NCBI RefSeq assembly: GCF_021183625.1
Contig: NZ_CP089214.1
Coordinates: 6,014,001-6,078,000, forward strand
From: Nocardia asteroides
GTDB lineage: Bacteria > Actinomycetota > Actinomycetes > Mycobacteriales > Mycobacteriaceae
Direction of reading: 5' to 3'
Length of the DNA stretch: 64,000 bases
Part shown: piece by piece, positions 23,771-33,974 of the stretch
Position numbering within the stretch: position 1 is the first letter of the stretch
Layout: each line of letters starts with the position of its first letter
Notes under the pieces: model-generated
Told to the model about the DNA's origin: nothing
Databases searched by the model: none
The model's input: the letters and a program-made list of their open reading frames with translations, nothing else
Translations under genes and position numbers: made by a program

Positions 23771-24700
23771 GTGCTCGCCAGGGAGATCGACGGCTACCTC
23801 GACCACCTCGCGGTCGAGCGCGGCGCGGCCCGCAACACCGTCGCCGCCTACCGGCGCGACCTGGCCAGGTACCGCGAGTTCCTGGACGGCCGCGGCATCG
23901 CCGCGCTGGCGCGGGCGGGCGAGGCCGATGTGGCCGAGTTCGCCACCGCGCTGCGGGCGGGCGGGGCGGGCAGCCCCGCGCTGGCCGCTGGCTCGGTGGC
24001 GCGGGCGCTGATCGCGGTGCGCGGGCTGCACCGCTTCGCCGCCGCCGAGGGGCTGGCGGGCACCGACGTCGCGCGGGCGGTGAAACCGCCGAGCCAGGGG
24101 CGCAGGCTGCCCAAGGCGCTGCCCTACGACCAGGTGCTCGCGCTGCTGGAGGCCGCGGGCGGGGACGCGGCCGCGACGGACGCGCCGCGCGCGCTGCGCG
24201 ACCGGGCGCTGCTCGAGCTGCTGTACTCCACCGGAGCCAGGATCTCGGAGGTGGTCGGGCTCGACGTGGACGACCTGGACACCGACGGCCGCGCGGTGGT
24301 GCTGCACGGCAAGGGCGGCAAACAGCGCATGGTCCCGATCGGGCGCCCCGCGCTGGCCGCGGTCGACGCCTACCTGGTGCGCGGGCGGCCCGCCCTGGTG
24401 CCGCGCGGGCGGGCCGCGGGCGGGCCCGCGCTGTTCCGCAACGCGCGCGGCGGCAGGCTCTCCAGGCAGAGCGCCTGGCAGGTGCTGCGCAGCGCCGCCG
24501 AGCGGGCCGGGATCGAGGCGGCGGTCTCGCCGCACACGCTGCGGCACTCCTTCGCGACGCACCTGCTCGACGGCGGCGCCGACGTCCGGGTGGTGCAGGA
24601 GCTGCTCGGGCACGCCTCGGTGACAACCACGCAGATCTACACCCTGGTCACGGTGACGACGCTGCGCGAGGTATGGGCCACCGCGCACCCGCGCGCGTGA
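23771..24700 (+). CDS. xerD: Tyrosine recombinase XerD
   Basis: A 309-residue site-specific recombinase that resolves chromosome dimers at dif together with XerC. The N-terminal SAM-like domain begins [20 protein letters not shown]. The catalytic set is visible: Arg in [12 protein letters not shown], Lys in the [10 protein letters not shown] turn, [20 protein letters not shown], and the nucleophile Tyr in [10 protein letters not shown]. The GTG at 23771 gives the normal length; an alternative GTG at 23705 would add 22 residues and overlap the Nudix gene. The conserved mycobacterial run breaks after this gene and resumes at parA. Confidence 0.92.
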   Translation: MLAREIDGYLDHLAVERGAARNTVAAYRRDLARYREFLDGRGIAALARAGEADVAEFATALRAGGAGSPALAAGSVARALIAVRGLHRFAAAEGLAGTDVARAVKPPSQGRRLPKALPYDQVLALLEAAGGDAAATDAPRALRDRALLELLYSTGARISEVVGLDVDDLDTDGRAVVLHGKGGKQRMVPIGRPALAAVDAYLVRGRPALVPRGRAAGGPALFRNARGGRLSRQSAWQVLRSAAERAGIEAAVSPHTLRHSFATHLLDGGADVRVVQELLGHASVTTTQIYTLVTVTTLREVWATAHPRA

Positions 24701-24916
24701 CCCGACCCGACCCGCCCGTTTTCGTACCCACCGGCCCGTAACCCGGACGCGCGGCGGTGACACGGGGAACACTGGGACGCGCGTGTCCGAGCGCCGGTGC
24801 CCCGCACGAGGCGGTAGCGTCTATCGGAAGCTGGACCGTACGAGAGCGAGGTCGCGCCATCCCGGCTTCGCTACGCTCGGCAAGGAACGGGCAGGACGTA
24901 TAAGGAGCAGCGGATC

Positions 24917-25909
24917 GTGACCACAGCCAGTGCGGAACCGCCGAACAACGCGTCCGTCCGGGGTCTGTCCGCGCGCGCGGAGCGTCGCGGCGACGCCGAG
25001 CCCAAGGGCCCGTCCAAGGCGGCGGCCGACTCGCTCTGGGGCGACGGTGCCGAGCCCGTTCCCGAGGACGCCGACCTCGGCCCGACCGGACGGCCGCTGC
25101 GCGCGGTGCCGGACCCGCCGCCGGTGGAGAAGACCGGCCGGGCGCTGATCGTCGCCATGTGCAACCAGAAGGGCGGCGTCGGCAAGACCACCTCCACGAT
25201 CAACCTGGGCGCCGCGCTCGCCGAGTACGGCCGCCGGGTGCTGCTGGTCGACCTCGACCCGCAGGGCGCGCTCTCCGCGGGGCTCGGGGTCGCGCTGCAC
25301 GATCTGCAATACACGGTGCACAACCTGCTGGTCGAGAACCGCGTCGGGATCGACGACGTGGTGATGGAGACGCGGGTCGACGGCATGGATCTGCTACCGA
25401 GCAATATCGACCTCTCCGCCGCGGAGATCCAGCTGGTGAACGAGGTCGGCCGCGAGCAGTCGCTCGGCCGCGCGCTGGCACCGGTGCGGGACCGGTACGA
25501 CTACATCCTGATCGACTGCCAGCCCTCGCTCGGCCTGCTCACCATCAACGCGCTGGCCTGCGCCGACGGCGTCATCATCCCGATGGAGTGCGAGTACTTC
25601 TCGCTGCGCGGCCTGGCCCTGCTCACCGACACCGTCGACAAGGTGCGGGACCGGCTGAACCAGCAGCTCAGCCTCTACGGCATCGTCGTCACCATGTTCG
25701 ACGCCAGGTTGCAGCACGCCAGGCAGGTCATGGCGCGCGTGGTCGAGGTCTTCGGCGACCTGGTCTACGACACCGCGATCGGCCGCACCGTGCGCTTCCC
25801 GGACGCCAGCGTGGCCGGTGAGCCGATCACCACCTGGGCGCCGAAGTCGACCGGTGCGGAGCAGTATCGATCGATGGCCAGAGAGGTCATCCACCGGTCC
25901 GGCCGGTGA
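24917..25909 (+). CDS. ParA-family ATPase (Rv1708 homologue)
   Basis: A 330-residue ParA/Soj-like protein. It has a disordered 75-residue N-terminal extension, then the deviant Walker A CNQKGGVGKTT (residues 82-92), VLLVDLDPQGALSAGL, and LIDCQPSLGLLTINAL. It is not the main oriC-linked ParA: it heads the parA-scpA-scpB-rluB-cmk-der operon, the same set as Rv1708-Rv1713. The location suggests a role tied to SMC/ScpAB chromosome organisation. The GTG follows AAGGAGCAGCGGATC. The 216-nt gap upstream is likely the operon promoter region; no parS-like site was seen there. Confidence 0.9.
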   Translation: MTTASAEPPNNASVRGLSARAERRGDAEPKGPSKAAADSLWGDGAEPVPEDADLGPTGRPLRAVPDPPPVEKTGRALIVAMCNQKGGVGKTTSTINLGAALAEYGRRVLLVDLDPQGALSAGLGVALHDLQYTVHNLLVENRVGIDDVVMETRVDGMDLLPSNIDLSAAEIQLVNEVGREQSLGRALAPVRDRYDYILIDCQPSLGLLTINALACADGVIIPMECEYFSLRGLALLTDTVDKVRDRLNQQLSLYGIVVTMFDARLQHARQVMARVVEVFGDLVYDTAIGRTVRFPDASVAGEPITTWAPKSTGAEQYRSMAREVIHRSGR

Positions 25910-26763
25910 CCGCGACCGTCACCACAGCGGCGCCCGAGGCGCCGCGCCACACGTTCCACCTGCGGCTGAGCAACTTCGAGGGGCCGTTCGACCTGCTGCT
26001 GCAGCTGATCAGCGCGCGCAAACTGGACGTCACCGAGGTCGCGCTGCACAAGGTCACCGACGAGTTCATCGCCTACACCAAGGCGCTCACCGCGGCCATG
26101 TCCGCGCCGAACGGGCTGCGCGCGGACAAGATCCTGGACGAGACCACCGAGTTCCTCGTCGTCGCCGCCACCCTGCTCGACCTCAAGGCGGCCCGGCTGC
26201 TCCCCTCCGGCGAGATGACCGACGCCGAGGACCTGGAGCTGCTGGAGGCGCGCGACCTGCTCTTCGCGCGGCTGCTGCAGTACCGGGCCTTCAAGCAGGT
26301 CGCCGAGTTGTTCGCGGAGCTGGAGGCGGTGGCGCTGCGACGCTACCCGCGCTCGGTCGGGCTGGAGGAGCGGTTCGCCGGGCTGCTGCCCGAGGTCACG
26401 CTCGGGGTGGATGTGGCGCGATTCGCGGAGATCGCCGCCGCGGCTTTCCGCCCCAAGCCGACGCCGCGGGTCGGGCTCGACCATCTGCACGCGCACACCG
26501 TCTCGGTGGCGGAGCAGGCCGAGCTGGTGCTCGACGTGCTCAAGGAGCGCGGCATCGGCGGCTGGACCACCTTCGCCGAGCTGGTCACCGGCCTCACCGA
26601 GCCGATCGAGATCGTGGCGCGGTTCCTGGCGCTGCTCGAGCTGTACCGGGGTAAGCACATCGAGTTCGACCAGCCGGAGCCGCTCGGCCCGCTCGGCGTC
26701 AGCTGGACCGGCGACCCGGAGGCGGTGCGGGATCCGGCCGCCATCGAGGAGGAGTACGGATGA
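25906..26763 (+). CDS. scpA: Segregation and condensation protein A
   Basis: A 285-residue kleisin subunit of the SMC-ScpAB condensin. The N-terminal kleisin motif is clear (FHLRLSNFEGPFDLLLQLIS, residues 17-36), followed by KLDVTEVALHKVTDEFI and FLVVAATLLDLKAARLLPSG. The C-terminal winged-helix part ends near residue 265 (ALLELYRGKHIEFDQPEPLG). It is translationally coupled on both sides: GTGA with parA and ATGA with scpB. Confidence 0.95.
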   Translation: MTATVTTAAPEAPRHTFHLRLSNFEGPFDLLLQLISARKLDVTEVALHKVTDEFIAYTKALTAAMSAPNGLRADKILDETTEFLVVAATLLDLKAARLLPSGEMTDAEDLELLEARDLLFARLLQYRAFKQVAELFAELEAVALRRYPRSVGLEERFAGLLPEVTLGVDVARFAEIAAAAFRPKPTPRVGLDHLHAHTVSVAEQAELVLDVLKERGIGGWTTFAELVTGLTEPIEIVARFLALLELYRGKHIEFDQPEPLGPLGVSWTGDPEAVRDPAAIEEEYG

Positions 26764-27416
26764 CCGACGCGGTGGCGAAGTTCACGCCGGAGCCGCTGGA
26801 TGGCCCCGAATTCCGGGCTGCGCTGGAGGCCATGCTGCTCGTCGTGGACGCTCCCGCGCCGGTCGAACAGCTGGCCGCGGCGCTGGACGACACCTCGGAG
26901 CGGGTGGAGACGGCGCTGCGCGGGATGTCCGCCGAGCTCGCCGCCAACGGCAGCGGGATCGACCTGCGTTTCGTCGGGGACGGCTGGCGCTTCTATACTC
27001 GGAGCGAGTACGCGCCCTATGTGGAACGGGTACTGCTCGACGGCGCGAGGACCAAACTGACCAGGGCGGCGCTGGAGACGCTGGCGGTCATCGCGTATCG
27101 CCAGCCGGTCACCAGAACCAGAGTCGGCGCGGTGCGCGGGGTCAATGTCGACGGCGTGATGCGCACGCTGCTGGCACGGGGCCTGATCGCCGAGGACGGT
27201 GTCGATCCGGAGACCAACGGCACCCTCTACCGCACCACGGAGCTCTTCCTGGAGCGGATCGGGCTGGCGTCGCTCAGCGATCTGCCGCCACTGGCGCCGT
27301 TGCTCCCCGGCGTCGACCTGATCGATGAGATCAACGAGAGCCTGGAGACGGATCCCCGTTACACCAGGCTGCGAAAATCCACCGAGTCCGATCTGGACCT
27401 CGGTACCGAGAACTGA
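26760..27416 (+). CDS. scpB: Segregation and condensation protein B
   Basis: A 218-residue protein with two winged-helix domains: FRAALEAMLLVVDAPAPVEQ near residues 18-37, then LTRAALETLAVIAYRQPVTR near 100-119 and NVDGVMRTLLARGLI. It joins ScpA and SMC in chromosome condensation. It overlaps scpA by ATGA and is followed by rluB after 7 nt. Confidence 0.95.
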   Translation: MTDAVAKFTPEPLDGPEFRAALEAMLLVVDAPAPVEQLAAALDDTSERVETALRGMSAELAANGSGIDLRFVGDGWRFYTRSEYAPYVERVLLDGARTKLTRAALETLAVIAYRQPVTRTRVGAVRGVNVDGVMRTLLARGLIAEDGVDPETNGTLYRTTELFLERIGLASLSDLPPLAPLLPGVDLIDEINESLETDPRYTRLRKSTESDLDLGTEN

Positions 27417-27423
27417 AGGAACT

Positions 27424-28725
27424 ATGAACACCCCCGCTCGCCGAGATGGCACACCGGATCGAAGAAACCGCAGCGACCAGCCCGGGCGCGGCAGGCCGGA
27501 GCGCGGACAGCGCACCGCCGCCGCCCGCGCCGACGGCGCCCGTCGCGCGGACGAGGAACGCGATCGCCGCCGCACCCGCGGCGACACCGAGAGCCGCGGT
27601 AGCGGCTACGGCCGCGACGGCCGCGACGACCGCGGCGCGAGGCCGGGCGGCGGCCAGGACCGCGCCGGGCGTCCCGACGGCGGCTACGGCCGCGGGGACG
27701 ACCGGGGTGGACGCCCCGGCGGCGGCCAGGACCGCGCGGGCCGCTCCGACGGCGGCTACGGCCGCAGGGACGACGGCGGAACCGGAGGCCGCTACGGCGG
27801 CGGCAGGCCCGACGGTGGCCGTGGTGGTGCGCCCGGCGGCCGCCGGGACGAGGGCGGCGCGCGCCGCGACTCCCGCCCCGCGGCCAAGAAGGCCAAGCCG
27901 GAGCGGCAGACCAGCTCGACCCCGCTGCTCAGCAATGCCAAGCCGGCCAAGCACCAGTACGCGGAGGGCGGCCACACCAAGCTCCCGTGGGGCGAGGGCG
28001 AACGGTTGCAGAAGGTGCTCGCGAAGGCGGGCGTGGCCTCGCGCCGCGCCGCCGAGGAGCTGATCGCGCAGGGCCGGGTCGAGGTGGACGGCGCCATCGT
28101 CACCGAGCAGGGGCTGCGGATCGACGCCGAGAACGCCGTCGTCCGGGTGGACGGCACCCGCGTCGTCGTCCGCGAGGAGCTCGTGCACCTGGCGATGAAC
28201 AAGCCGCGCGGCTGGCAGTGCACCATGTCCGACGACCTGGGCCGCCCGTGCGTCGGCGACATCGTCGCCGAGCGGATCGTCGCGGGCCAGCGGCTGTTCC
28301 ACGTCGGCAGGCTGGACGCCGACACCGAGGGGCTGCTGCTGCTCACCAACGACGGCGACCTCGCGCACCGGCTCATGCACCCCTCCTTCGAGGTGCACAA
28401 GACCTACCTGGCCACCGTGCGCGGCGAGGTGGACCGCTCGCTGGGCAAGCGGCTGCGCTCCGGCGTCGAGCTGGAGGACGGCCCGGCCAGCGTCGACCGC
28501 TTCCAGGTGCTCGAGGTGAACGAGGGTCGATCCCTGGTCAAGCTGGAGCTGCACGAGGGGCGCAAGCACATCGTGCGCAGGCTGCTCGCCGAGGTGGGGC
28601 ACCCGGTCGACCGGCTGCTGCGCACGCACGTCGGCCCGGTGGCGCTCGGCGATCAACGGCCCGGCACGCTCAAGGTGCTCGGCCGGGACGAAGTCGGAAA
28701 ACTCTACGAGGCGGTGCAGCTGTGA
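27424..28725 (+). CDS. rluB: RsuA/RluB-family pseudouridine synthase with RGG-rich N-terminal extension
   Basis: A 433-residue protein. The first 155 residues are disordered and Arg/Gly/Asp-rich ([20 protein letters not shown] and a near-exact second copy), then a basic linker, an S4 domain ([20 protein letters not shown], about 192-240) and the catalytic domain. The RsuA-family signature [20 protein letters not shown] holds the catalytic Asp in GRLD, near residue 299. The enzyme isomerises a uridine in 23S rRNA (inferred). It is the Rv1711 equivalent, but the tail is much longer than a standard RluB and resembles that of the TPR protein at 10187-13456. The end overlaps cmk by GTGA. Confidence 0.9.
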   Translation: MNTPARRDGTPDRRNRSDQPGRGRPERGQRTAAARADGARRADEERDRRRTRGDTESRGSGYGRDGRDDRGARPGGGQDRAGRPDGGYGRGDDRGGRPGGGQDRAGRSDGGYGRRDDGGTGGRYGGGRPDGGRGGAPGGRRDEGGARRDSRPAAKKAKPERQTSSTPLLSNAKPAKHQYAEGGHTKLPWGEGERLQKVLAKAGVASRRAAEELIAQGRVEVDGAIVTEQGLRIDAENAVVRVDGTRVVVREELVHLAMNKPRGWQCTMSDDLGRPCVGDIVAERIVAGQRLFHVGRLDADTEGLLLLTNDGDLAHRLMHPSFEVHKTYLATVRGEVDRSLGKRLRSGVELEDGPASVDRFQVLEVNEGRSLVKLELHEGRKHIVRRLLAEVGHPVDRLLRTHVGPVALGDQRPGTLKVLGRDEVGKLYEAVQL

Positions 28726-29462
28726 ACGGTCTGGAGATCCCCGTGGCGGAGACCGCGCGGTTGACCGACGATTCGCCGCTGGTGGTGGCGATGGACGGCC
28801 CGTCGGGCACCGGTAAGTCCAGTGTCTCGCGGAAGCTGGCCGACCGGCTGCGCGCCCGCTACCTGGACACCGGCGCCATGTACCGGGTCGCCACCCTGCG
28901 GGTGCTCCGGCTCGGCGTCGACCCGGCCGACCCGGCCGCGGTCGCCGCCGCGGTCGCCGAGCTGCCGCTGACCATCGGCACCGACCCGGGGCAGGAGCTG
29001 ATCCTGCTCGCGGGCGAGGACGTCTCCGACGAGATCAGGGGCAGCGTCGTGACCCGCGCGGTCTCCGCGGTCTCCGCGGTGCCCGCGGTGCGCGAGCTGC
29101 TGGTGGCGCTGCAGCGCGAGCTGGCGGCGGGCGCGGGGCGGATCGTGGTCGAGGGCCGCGACATCGGCACCGTCGTGCTGCCGGACGCGGACGCCAAGGT
29201 CTACCTGACCGCCTCCGCCGAGGCCCGCGCGCACCGGCGCAACCAGCAGAACATCCGCGAGGGCAGGGGCGACGACTACGCCGGTGTCCTCGCCGACGTA
29301 CAGCGCAGGGACACCCTGGACTCGACGCGCGCGGTCTCCCCGCTGCGCCCGGCCGCGGACGCGGTCCAGGTGGACACCAGCGAGTTGGACATGGACGAGG
29401 TCATCGACGCGCTGTACCGAGTGGTCGGGCACGCCGTGGCCGGAAACGGACGGACGCGGTGA
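28722..29462 (+). CDS. cmk: Cytidylate kinase
   Basis: A 246-residue nucleoside monophosphate kinase that phosphorylates CMP and dCMP. The P-loop is GPSGTGKSS at residues 26-34. Other family blocks are [34 protein letters not shown] (CMP-binding Asp-Arg region) and [14 protein letters not shown]. The GTG start overlaps the rluB stop, and the end overlaps der by GTGA. Confidence 0.95.
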   Translation: MNGLEIPVAETARLTDDSPLVVAMDGPSGTGKSSVSRKLADRLRARYLDTGAMYRVATLRVLRLGVDPADPAAVAAAVAELPLTIGTDPGQELILLAGEDVSDEIRGSVVTRAVSAVSAVPAVRELLVALQRELAAGAGRIVVEGRDIGTVVLPDADAKVYLTASAEARAHRRNQQNIREGRGDDYAGVLADVQRRDTLDSTRAVSPLRPAADAVQVDTSELDMDEVIDALYRVVGHAVAGNGRTR

Positions 29463-30874
29463 CCGAGGACGTACTGGCAGGCGACGGCATCTGGAGCGAC
29501 GAGTCCGACTGGGAGATCCAGGATCTCGACTCCGAGGCGGAGGCGGGCCAGGAGATCGCCATGCCGACCCTCGCGGTGGTCGGCCGCCCCAACGTGGGCA
29601 AGTCGACGCTGGTGAACCGGATCCTCGGCAGGCGCGAGGCCGTCGTCGAGGACATCCCGGGCGTGACCAGGGACCGGGTCTCCTACGAGGCGAACTGGTC
29701 GGGCCGGCGCTTCTGGGTGCAGGACACCGGCGGCTGGGAGCCGGACGCCAAGGGGCTGCAGCAGTCGGTGGCCCGCCAGGCCGAGCTGGCCATGGCGACC
29801 GCCGACGCGATCCTGCTGGTGGTGGACGCCGTCGTCGGCGCCACCACCACCGACGAGGCCGCGGTGCGGAAGCTGCGGCGCAGCGACATCCCGGTGATCC
29901 TGGTCGCCAACAAGGTCGACGACGCGCGGGCCGAGGCCGAGGCGGCCTCGCTGTGGTCGCTCGGGCTCGGCGAGCCCCGGATGGTCAGCGCCGCGCACGG
30001 CCGCGGCACCGGCGACCTGCTCGACGACGTGCTCGCGGCGCTGCCGGAGACTCCGCGCGAGGGCACCCCCGGCATCGGCCCGCGCCGGGTCGCGCTGGTC
30101 GGCAAGCCGAACGTCGGCAAGTCCAGCCTGCTCAACAAGCTGGCCGGGGACGAGCGCTCGGTGGTGCACGACGTCGCGGGCACCACCGTCGACCCGGTGG
30201 ACACGCTGGTCGACCTCGGCGGCAAGATCTGGAAGTTCGTCGACACCGCGGGGCTGCGGCGCAAGGTGGCGCACGCCTCCGGCACCGAGTTCTACGCCTC
30301 GCTGCGCACCAAGTCGGCGCTGGAGGCCTCCGAGGTCGCGATCATGCTGATCGACGCCTCGCAGCCGCTCACCGAGCAGGACCTGCGGGTGATCAGCCTG
30401 GTCGCCGACTCCGGCCGCGCGCTCGTGCTCGCCTTCAACAAGTGGGACCTGGTCGACGAGGACCGCAGGCTCACCCTGGAGAAGGAGGTCGACCGCGACC
30501 TGATCCGGGTGCCGTGGGCGCAGCGGGTGAACATCTCCGCGCACACCGGCCGGGCGGTGCAGAAGCTGGTGCCCGCGATGGAGGGCGCGCTGGAGTCGTG
30601 GGACAAGCGCATCTCCACCGGGCGGCTGAACAACTGGCTCAAGGAGGTCGTCGCGGCGACTCCGCCGCCGATGCGCGGCGGCAGGCTGCCCCGGGTGCTC
30701 TTCGCCACCCAGGCCGGTACCCGCCCGCCGACCTTCGTGCTGTTCACCACCGGTTTCCTGGAGGCCGGGTACCGCCGGTTCCTGGAGCGGCGGCTGCGCG
30801 AGGAGTTCAATTTCGACGGCTCGCCGGTGCGCATCTCGGTGCGGGTGAGGGAGCGGCGCGAGCGCAAGAAGTAG
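29459..30874 (+). CDS. der: Ribosome-assembly GTPase Der (EngA)
   Basis: A 471-residue tandem GTPase for 50S assembly. The first G domain has GRPNVGKST at residues 42-50 and DTGGW; the second has GKPNVGKSS near 218-226 and DTAGL. NKVD and NKWD are the base-recognition motifs. A KH-like domain follows ([20 protein letters not shown] and [17 protein letters not shown]-like end) with a basic tail. About 35 acidic residues precede the first G domain, as in mycobacterial EngA. It is the last gene of the operon. Confidence 0.96.
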   Translation: MTEDVLAGDGIWSDESDWEIQDLDSEAEAGQEIAMPTLAVVGRPNVGKSTLVNRILGRREAVVEDIPGVTRDRVSYEANWSGRRFWVQDTGGWEPDAKGLQQSVARQAELAMATADAILLVVDAVVGATTTDEAAVRKLRRSDIPVILVANKVDDARAEAEAASLWSLGLGEPRMVSAAHGRGTGDLLDDVLAALPETPREGTPGIGPRRVALVGKPNVGKSSLLNKLAGDERSVVHDVAGTTVDPVDTLVDLGGKIWKFVDTAGLRRKVAHASGTEFYASLRTKSALEASEVAIMLIDASQPLTEQDLRVISLVADSGRALVLAFNKWDLVDEDRRLTLEKEVDRDLIRVPWAQRVNISAHTGRAVQKLVPAMEGALESWDKRISTGRLNNWLKEVVAATPPPMRGGRLPRVLFATQAGTRPPTFVLFTTGFLEAGYRRFLERRLREEFNFDGSPVRISVRVRERRERKK

Positions 30875-30930
30875 CCGACAGGCAGGCGGCGGGGACGGTC
30901 GATGACCGTCCCCGCCGTTGTCGTATCCCG

Positions 30931-31305
30931 CTACTCCGACACCGGGAAGAGCGAGGGGCCGTCCTCGGGGGCGCCGTCGACCTGGCCGCGGTGGGTGCCG
31001 AAGAGCTCGTCGGCATCGTCGGCCGGGAGCTGATCGACCTCGGTGACGCCCGCGTCGGCGAGCTCTTCGGTGGTGTGATCGATGGGCTCTCCGACGTCCG
31101 GCTCCTCCTCGGCGAGGCGCTGGGCGAGCGGCTCGCCCTCGCGCTCCTCGCGGGCGGTCATGCCGAAGCGGTTCGCGCCGCTCCAGTCGTCCGGCGGATC
31201 CACCACGGCGTCGCCGTCGTCGTTGCGCACCTCGTCGGAGTCGAGGGACTCGGTCGGCGACAGGGTGTCGCCGGGACCGTCTTCGGTGCTCGCGTCGGTA
31301 CTCAT
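30931..31305 (-). CDS. DUF5709-family acidic protein
   Basis: A 124-residue strongly acidic protein with the DUF5709 layout: TESLDSDEVRNDDGDAV, DPPDDWSGANRFGMTAREE, and GEPLAQRLAEEEPDV. It has no membrane segment and is probably largely disordered. The start codon overlaps the stop of the upstream AraC regulator (ATGA), so the two are translated together; the pairing is unusual. It is convergent with der. No function is known for the family. Confidence 0.75.
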   Translation of the reverse strand: MSTDASTEDGPGDTLSPTESLDSDEVRNDDGDAVVDPPDDWSGANRFGMTAREEREGEPLAQRLAEEEPDVGEPIDHTTEELADAGVTEVDQLPADDADELFGTHRGQVDGAPEDGPSLFPVSE

Positions 31306-32411
31306 ACGCCAGAGGTGCCCGACCGGCCCCCGGGCAAACGTGCGGCGCCGGTCACCGCGGGGGCGCGCAGCCTGGTCCTGCGGTAGGCCGCGGGGGTGGT
31401 GCCGGTCCAGCGCTTGAAGGCGTGGATGAAGGGGGTCGCCTCGGCGTAGCCGAGCCGCAGCGCGACGTCGTCCACCGACATCGGGGTGGCGGCGAGCAGC
31501 TCCTCGGCCAGCGTGCGGCGCACCTCGTCGAGCAGGCCGCGGTAGCTGGTGCCCGCCTCGGCGAGCCTGCGGCGCAGGGTGCGGGTGCTCATGGCGAGCT
31601 CGGCGGCGACGGCGTCCAGCGTCGGCGGGCCGCTCGGGCCGGGGAAGAGCCGCTCCCGCACGTCGGCGGCGATCCCGGTGCGGGCGCGGCGGCGGCCGAC
31701 CAGGTCGCGGCACTGCGCGACACACATGGCCCAGGTGGCCTGGTTGGCCTGCGGCAGCGGTTGGGTGAGCAGCCCGGACGGCACGCCGAAGAGGGTCTGC
31801 GGGCGGTCGAAGCGCGGCTCGACGCCGAGCACGGCGGTCAGGGCGGCGCTGTTCGCGGGCGCGGGCGCGGGGAAGGCGAACTCGGCGCGGGTGAAGGTGC
31901 ACACCCTGCCGAGCAGGTCGCTCATCACCCGGTGGATGGCGACGATGTCGCGCTGCACCAGGAACCACTGCAGGTCCGCGGGGACGGTGTCGTAGCGGAA
32001 CCGGGTGCGCAGCTCGTGCTCGTTCCACTCCACCTCGGGGGTGCAGAAGGCGAAACCGAGGCTGTAGTAGCGCAGCGCCAGCGAGATGGCCTCGCGCAGG
32101 GTGGCGCTGGTGACGCAGGCGAAGCCGAAGATGCCGAAGGTGCTGATCCGGTAGCGCCGCCCGACCGTCGCGCCGAGCGCCGCGTCATCCGCGCCGAGCT
32201 CGCGGACCAGCGCGCGCACGACGGCCAGCTCGGTATGCGCGTCGATCTGCCGATCCGGGTCGGTCAGCATGGCCGCGGTGAGGCCGGTGCCCGCCAGCAG
32301 CCGCGGCGCCGCGACCCCGTGCGCGGCGGCGTGCTCGACCATGACCCCGACGCTGGCGACGCCGCGCGGGAAGCTCCAATCGCGGACTTCCGCCTGCTCG
32401 ACTTCGTGCAT
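31302..32411 (-). CDS. AraC-family regulator with arabinose-binding-type N-terminal domain
   Basis: A 369-residue regulator. The N-terminal sensor domain (about 20-210) is of the Arabinose_bd type common in Actinobacteria. The C-terminal double helix-turn-helix (about 270-350) includes AVAAELAMSTRTLRRRLAEA and VALRLGYAEATPFIHAFKRW. The gene is divergent from the Baeyer-Villiger monooxygenase/GMC oxidase pair, which is its likely target. TGACCT (32443-32448) and AGGTCA (32475-32480) form an inverted repeat in the 81-nt gap. It resembles the AraC protein at 57069-58109. Confidence 0.88.
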   Translation of the reverse strand: MHEVEQAEVRDWSFPRGVASVGVMVEHAAAHGVAAPRLLAGTGLTAAMLTDPDRQIDAHTELAVVRALVRELGADDAALGATVGRRYRISTFGIFGFACVTSATLREAISLALRYYSLGFAFCTPEVEWNEHELRTRFRYDTVPADLQWFLVQRDIVAIHRVMSDLLGRVCTFTRAEFAFPAPAPANSAALTAVLGVEPRFDRPQTLFGVPSGLLTQPLPQANQATWAMCVAQCRDLVGRRRARTGIAADVRERLFPGPSGPPTLDAVAAELAMSTRTLRRRLAEAGTSYRGLLDEVRRTLAEELLAATPMSVDDVALRLGYAEATPFIHAFKRWTGTTPAAYRRTRLRAPAVTGAARLPGGRSGTSGV

Positions 32412-32492
32412 GCTCCCAGTATGGCCGAAACTATTGATTCTCTGACCTCAGGTATTTGCTGTGGGGCCCCTCACAGGTCATAGCGTAGGGAT

Positions 32493-33974
32493 ATGTCCAG
32501 CAGTACACCTTCGATCGTCATCATCGGCACCGGCTTCGGCGGCCTCGGCGCCGCCATGGAGTTGCAGCGAGCCGGGTTCGGCGACTTCACCATCCTGGAG
32601 CGCGCGGCCGACCTCGGTGGCGTCTGGCGGGAGAACACCTACCCCGGCGCGGGCTGCGATATCCCGTCGCCGCTGTACTCGTTCTCCTACGAGCCCAAGT
32701 CGGACTGGCCCAAGCGCTTCTCCGGCCAGGCCGACATCCAGGGCTACATCCGGGACGTGGCCCGCAAGCACAACCTGCTCCCGCGCATCCGGTTCGGCTC
32801 CGAGGTCACCGAGGCGGCCTACGACGACGCGACCGGCACCTGGACCGTGCGGCTCGCCGACGGCGCCGAGCTCACCTGCGACGTGCTGATCTCCGCGGTC
32901 GGGCAGCTCTCCCGCCCCGCGCTGCCCGCCATCGCGGGCATCGAGAGCTTCCGCGGGCAGTCGTTCCACTCCGCCGAGTGGGACCACGACGTCGAGCTGA
33001 CCGGCAAGAGGGTCGCGGTGATCGGCACCGGCGCCAGCGCCGTCCAGTTCGTGCCGGCCATCGCGCCGAGCACCGAGCGCCTGACGCTGTTCCAGCGCTC
33101 GGCGGCGTGGATCATGCCGAAGAACGACATCGAGTACTCGAAGCTGCACCACACCCTGTTCCAGCTGCTTCCCTTGACCAGGAAGGCCGAGCGGCTCTGG
33201 TTCTGGACCCTCTGCGAGTTCCTCGCGCTGGCCCTGGTCGACGTGGTACCGATCCGGAAGCTGGTCACCTGGATCGGCAAGCGCCAGCTGCGCAGGCAGG
33301 TGGCCGACCCGGAGCTGCGCGCGAAGCTGACCCCGGACTACCCGGCCGGCTGCAAGCGCGCGCTCTTCTCCAACGAGTACCTGCCCGCGCTCACCGCGGC
33401 GAACGTCCAGGTGGAGACGGTGGGCATCACCGCGATCGAGCCCGAGGGCGTGCGCACCGCCGACGGCGCGCTGCACGAGGCCGACGTGATCGTCTACGGC
33501 ACCGGCTTCAAGGGAACCGAGTTCCTCTGGCCGATGCGGATCCGCGGCCGCGGCGGCCGCGAGCTGGAGCACGACTGGGCGGGCGGGGCCGGCGCGTACA
33601 AGGGCATCACCGTGCCCGGCTACCCGAACCTGTTCCTGATGTACGGGCCGAACACCAACCTCGGCGTCGGCTCCATCGTCTATATGATCGAGTCGCAGGC
33701 GAGCTACATCCGGCAGGCGCTGGAGCGGCTGGCTCCGCACGCGGGCCGGGTGCTCGACACCCGCACCGACAAGGCGGATGAATTCGACGCCCGGCTGCAG
33801 AGGCGGCTCGACCGCACGCCGTGGAACTTCTGCGGCAGCTGGTACCGCAGCGAGAACGGGCGGATCACCAACAACTGGCCGGGCACCGTGCTCAGCTACC
33901 GGCTGCAGACCCGCAAGCTGGACCCGGCCGACCACCCGCTGCTTCCCGTCGGCGCAAAGGAGCTCTCCCGATGA
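32493..33974 (+). CDS. Flavin-containing Baeyer-Villiger-type monooxygenase
   Basis: A 493-residue FAD/NADPH monooxygenase. The FAD motif is GTGFGGLGAAME (residues 11-22), the Baeyer-Villiger fingerprint FRGQSFHSAEWDHD near 152-165 gives the FxGxxxHxxxW pattern, and the NADPH motif follows (AVIGTGASAVQ). Such enzymes insert oxygen next to a ketone to make esters or lactones. A TAGCGT -10 6 nt before the ATG allows a leaderless transcript. It overlaps the GMC oxidase by ATGA. The pair suggests alcohol-to-ketone-to-ester chemistry on a steroid or other bulky lipid; the substrate is unproven. Confidence 0.88.
   Translation: MSSSTPSIVIIGTGFGGLGAAMELQRAGFGDFTILERAADLGGVWRENTYPGAGCDIPSPLYSFSYEPKSDWPKRFSGQADIQGYIRDVARKHNLLPRIRFGSEVTEAAYDDATGTWTVRLADGAELTCDVLISAVGQLSRPALPAIAGIESFRGQSFHSAEWDHDVELTGKRVAVIGTGASAVQFVPAIAPSTERLTLFQRSAAWIMPKNDIEYSKLHHTLFQLLPLTRKAERLWFWTLCEFLALALVDVVPIRKLVTWIGKRQLRRQVADPELRAKLTPDYPAGCKRALFSNEYLPALTAANVQVETVGITAIEPEGVRTADGALHEADVIVYGTGFKGTEFLWPMRIRGRGGRELEHDWAGGAGAYKGITVPGYPNLFLMYGPNTNLGVGSIVYMIESQASYIRQALERLAPHAGRVLDTRTDKADEFDARLQRRLDRTPWNFCGSWYRSENGRITNNWPGTVLSYRLQTRKLDPADHPLLPVGAKELSR

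Noticed and set aside
24701-24916. parS site near the parA gene
   Set aside because: No TGTTTCACGTGAAACA-like sequence is present; this ParA belongs to the scpAB operon.
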